Below are positions 6,651 through 8,293 of a stretch of DNA of 8,293 nucleotides, in pieces. Under the pieces are notes generated by a model. That model saw only the letters and a list, made by a program, of their open reading frames with translations. It made no database searches and was not told the origin of the DNA. Both the position numbers and the translations under genes were made by a program. Position 1 is the stretch's first letter. Every line of letters begins with the position of its first letter. Origin of the DNA: Wenzhouxiangella sp. (GTDB lineage: Bacteria; Pseudomonadota; Gammaproteobacteria; Xanthomonadales; Wenzhouxiangellaceae); contig SKKM01000138.1 in NCBI GenBank assembly GCA_007121485.1, positions 1 through 8,293 on the forward strand, read 5' to 3'.

Positions 6651-7167
6651 GGGCGGCCTCCTCGAATTGCGTGTCGGCTTCCAGGGCCATGCGCAGAGCG
6701 CGCCGGGCGCGGAAGTTGTAGACCTTGACCTGGTTGGCGGACAGCGAGAGGGCCTGCGCCACTTCGGCCACGTCCATGTCCTGGATGTCGCGCAGGATCA
6801 GCAGGCTGCGGCCGGGTTCGGGCAGCGCGGCGATGGCCGAATGCAGCTGCAGCGCGCGTAGCTCGGCTGCCAGGCTGTGGTCGGGTGACAGGGCGGGTTC
6901 TGAAGGGATCAGGCACTCGGCCCGCTGTGCCATCAGCTCACCACGCCGCTGCTGCGTGCGCAGCCGGTCCAGGCAGGCGTTGCGCGTGCAGGTCACCAGC
7001 CACGCCAGTTCCTGCCCGTCATTCAGTCTGGCCAGGTGGTCCCACAGTTTGACCAGGCAGTCCTGCACTGCATCTTCGGCCTCGGCCTGCGAGCGCAGGA
7101 TCAGGCGGGCCAGCTGCAGCAGCCGTCCGCCGTGTTGATCCACCAGTCTCTCGAATCGTTGTTCCAT
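6634..7167 (-). CDS. ECF-family RNA polymerase sigma factor
   Basis: The 177-residue product has the two-domain layout of ECF sigma factors. Sigma region 2 covers about 4-72, with DAVQDCLVKLWDHL (32-45) and AWLVTCTRNACLDRLR (55-70), the core-binding and -10 recognition helices. Region 4 covers about 105-158, with IAALPEPGRSLLILRDIQDM then the helix-turn-helix VAEVAQALSLSANQVKVYNFRARRALR. The linker between them is about 30 residues, and the length is normal for the group. ATG 7165-7167 is preferred: it keeps the FERLVDQHG helix of region 2, while the in-frame GTG at residue 9 would remove part of it. No good Shine-Dalgarno precedes the ATG, and an ECF-like promoter appears to end right at it, so the transcript may be leaderless. 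It is first in a three-gene operon with the putative anti-sigma and DUF4252 genes. The inducing signal is unknown. Confidence 0.93.
   Translation of the reverse strand: MEQRFERLVDQHGGRLLQLARLILRSQAEAEDAVQDCLVKLWDHLARLNDGQELAWLVTCTRNACLDRLRTQQRRGELMAQRAECLIPSEPALSPDHSLAAELRALQLHSAIAALPEPGRSLLILRDIQDMDVAEVAQALSLSANQVKVYNFRARRALRMALEADTQFEEAAHESIA
6657..6662 (-). promoter_or_regulatory. Strong ribosome binding site inside the sigma gene end
   Basis: A perfect AGGAGG on the minus strand lies six bases before the anti-sigma ATG (6648-6650) and inside the last codons of the sigma gene. It points to efficient, coupled translation that may keep anti-sigma levels at or above those of the sigma factor. 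Confidence 0.7.
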
Positions 7168-7202
7168 ACCCGTATATACGCGCGAGAAGGCACCGAATTA
7201 CA
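7168..7202 (-). promoter_or_regulatory. Candidate autoregulated ECF promoter, possibly leaderless
   Basis: The minus strand reads TGTAAT (7202-7197), exactly 16 bases, then CGTATA (7180-7175). That spacing, and a CGT-type -10, resemble promoters used by several ECF sigma groups. CGTATA is part of a perfect palindrome, CGTATATACG (7171-7180). Initiation six to eight bases beyond the -10 would fall at about 7167-7169, on or just before the ATG. The exact motif for this sigma factor is not known to me. Confidence 0.42.
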
Positions 7203-7274
7203 GTCCCGAAGGTCATGGGCAGGGCAAGGATAGAAACAGGGCGGATCGAAAACGCTTGACAAGTGGGGCAAAAT

Positions 7275-7303
7275 TTGAACCATGGCGACAAATGGCGTAA
7301 TAT
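7275..7303 (+). promoter_or_regulatory. Promoter of the xre-res operon
   Basis: TTGAAC (7275-7280), a 17-base spacer and TAATAT (7298-7303) match the sigma-70 boxes at four of six positions each, with ideal spacing. A separate perfect TTGACA lies upstream at 7256-7261 but has no -10 at the right distance. Transcription would start near 7310, about 33 bases before the chosen ATG at 7343. Confidence 0.55.
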
Positions 7304-7308
7304 TGGCG
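7282..7308 (+). repeat. Phased ATGGCG repeats, likely Xre operator
   Basis: ATGGCG at 7282-7287 and 7292-7297 and TTGGCG at 7303-7308 are spaced 10 and 11 bases apart, about one helical turn. They occupy the spacer and -10 of the xre-res promoter, so a bound protein would block RNA polymerase. Autorepression by Xre or the Xre-RES complex is known in the family; that these are the binding sites is inferred. Confidence 0.45.
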
Positions 7309-7342
7309 TCGAATGTCATCGACTTCCTGCCGAGTTCCAGCC

Positions 7343-7816
7343 ATGCATGCCGAGCGAGATATCAAGCAAACCGTTGGTCTCCTGGGTGGTGAATCGACGA
7401 TCCAATTCAGGATTACCGACGCGATGGACGCGCACGACGCCTTGTTGCAGGGGCTCCCTGCCGGCGCCCTGTTGCACCTGGTCTCGACCGTGTCCTTTCT
7501 GGAGCAGGACGAGGTGCTGCAGCGTGCGATGGGGATCAGTCTGCGCACCCTGCAGCGGCATAAATCCCGGCGGCGCGAGGCCAGGCAGGAACCGCAGCGG
7601 CTCAGCGTTGAGCAAAGCAATCGAACCTGGCGATTTGCTGAAGTCTTCGGCCATGCGATCGAGGTCATGGGCTCCAAGCAAGCCGCCGAGGCCTGGATGA
7701 ATGAACCTGCCATCGGCCTGGCCAACCGCAAGCCGATCGATCTGATGGCGACTTCCGCGGGCCTGGAAGCGCTGGATGAGTATCTGACGCGCCTGGAGTT
7801 CGGGGTCTATACGTGA
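7343..7816 (+). CDS. xre: Xre-type antitoxin of a RES/Xre toxin-antitoxin module
   Basis: This 157-residue protein neutralises and binds the RES toxin and represses its own operon, as in other Xre-RES modules. Residues about 43-78 form a Xre-like helix-turn-helix: SFLEQDEVLQRAMGISLRTL followed by QRHKSRRR. Residues about 95-152 are the MbcA/ParS/Xre toxin-binding domain (DUF2384), with WRFAEVFGHAIEVMGS (96-111), AAEAWMNEPAIGLANRKPIDL and the end LDEYLTRLEFGVY, close to the family consensus. ATG 7343 is chosen because it lies about 33 bases after the predicted transcription start. An in-frame ATG at 7313 would add ten residues and need a nearly leaderless message. The stop TGA overlaps the toxin GTG as GTGA, so translation is coupled. 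The gene is divergent from the ECF sigma gene. Confidence 0.92.
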   Translation: MHAERDIKQTVGLLGGESTIQFRITDAMDAHDALLQGLPAGALLHLVSTVSFLEQDEVLQRAMGISLRTLQRHKSRRREARQEPQRLSVEQSNRTWRFAEVFGHAIEVMGSKQAAEAWMNEPAIGLANRKPIDLMATSAGLEALDEYLTRLEFGVYT

Positions 7817-8293
7817 TCCCCTTGCCGCCACCTCTGGGCTCGGGCGAAGTCCGGCTGTGGCGCATTGACCACAAGAAGCACTGCAAAATTTGGGACTCCG
7901 GGGAAGGGGCTTTTCGCGTTGGCGGGCGATGGAATATGCCGGGCATGAGGGCGGTTTATGCCGCGCTGGACCCAGCCACGGCCTGTCTGGAAGTCGCGGT
8001 GCACAAGGGCTTCAAGGTGCTGGATTCGTCGCCGCACTTTCTGACTTCGGCTCGGATCGTGAATGTGGCCAAGCTGCATGTGGTGGAGCCGGACGATGTA
8101 CCGAACCCCAACTGGCTGACCCCGGCCACGCCGAGTGACAATCAGCAGCGTTACGGCGACGCCTTGCTGGCCCGGCATGGTGCCATTCTGATTCCTTCAG
8201 CCGTCTCCCGCCACAGCTGGAACCTGGTGTTCGACGCCAGCCAGAGCCACGGGCTGTATGACGATGTCAAGCAGGAGCGCTTCGCGCTGGATC
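7813..8293 (+). CDS. res: RES-domain NAD+-degrading toxin, C-terminus cut by window edge
   Basis: Starting at GTG 7813, inside the antitoxin stop (GTGA), 160 residues run open to the right edge. The family hallmarks are in order: RLWRI (14-18), GGRWN with Arg39 (37-41), Tyr49 in AVYAAL, Glu60 in CLEVAVH, and IPSAVSRHSWNLVFD (127-141) with Ser129. Arg, Glu and Ser name the RES fold, and together with Tyr they line the pocket that breaks down NAD+ by an ADP-ribosyltransferase-like mechanism. The last residues, QERFALD, match the common RES ending F-x-[FL]-D-P-R-L, so only a few residues are probably missing. RES-domain toxins, including MbcT and the Pseudomonas putida RES protein, deplete cellular NAD+ when not bound by antitoxin. 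GGGG at 7802-7805 may be the ribosome site. All key residues are intact, so the toxin is predicted active. Confidence 0.92.
   Translation, partial: MIPLPPPLGSGEVRLWRIDHKKHCKIWDSGEGAFRVGGRWNMPGMRAVYAALDPATACLEVAVHKGFKVLDSSPHFLTSARIVNVAKLHVVEPDDVPNPNWLTPATPSDNQQRYGDALLARHGAILIPSAVSRHSWNLVFDASQSHGLYDDVKQERFALD

Noticed and set aside
7256..7284. Perfect TTGACA at 7256-7261 as the xre-res -35 box
   Set aside because: The sequence 16-18 bases downstream is not -10-like; TTGAAC at 7275 with TAATAT at 7298 is a better pair.

Overview
The window is GC-rich, gene-dense bacterial DNA. Protein resemblances (ECF sigma/DUF4252 operon, S41 peptidase, TonB C-terminal protein) suggest a high-GC gammaproteobacterium, perhaps near the Xanthomonadales (Lysobacterales) or Chromatiales. 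This rests on family resemblance only; there is no rRNA or other marker gene. I see no tRNA, rRNA, CRISPR array or insertion sequence.

Layout from left to right. (1) 1-244, minus: the first 81 residues of an MbcA/ParS/Xre-type antitoxin cut by the left edge; any toxin would lie outside. (2) 401-1288, minus: a membrane-anchored alpha/beta hydrolase with a clear Ser and Asp but no obvious catalytic His. (3) 1369-2481 and 2483-4696, plus: a one-base-spaced pair of exported proteins, a TonB C-terminal domain protein with a long helical extension and a large S41 peptidase. (4) 4928-5476, plus: an unrecognised multi-pass membrane protein, convergent with the next operon across a hairpin-forming gap. 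(5) 7167 down to 5554, minus: ECF sigma factor, a putative single-pass anti-sigma factor and a secreted DUF4252 protein, tightly packed. (6) 7343-8293, plus: a xre-res toxin-antitoxin operon, with the RES toxin running off the right edge almost complete.

How they may work together. The sigma operon looks self-contained: a membrane protein could hold the sigma factor, a periplasmic DUF4252 protein could be part of the envelope response, and a candidate ECF-type promoter sits directly on the sigma start codon. It is divergent from the xre-res operon, so both share a 175-base control region. In the xre-res operon, Xre is expected to repress the promoter and neutralise an NAD+-degrading RES toxin. 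Helically phased ATGGCG repeats overlapping the xre promoter are the best operator candidates. The TonB-C/S41 pair is likely co-translated and acts in the periplasm on unknown substrates.

The points most worth a second look are two RES-type antitoxins bracketing 7 kb, the phased repeats, the apparent leaderless ECF promoter, and active-site departures in the hydrolase and the S41 peptidase.
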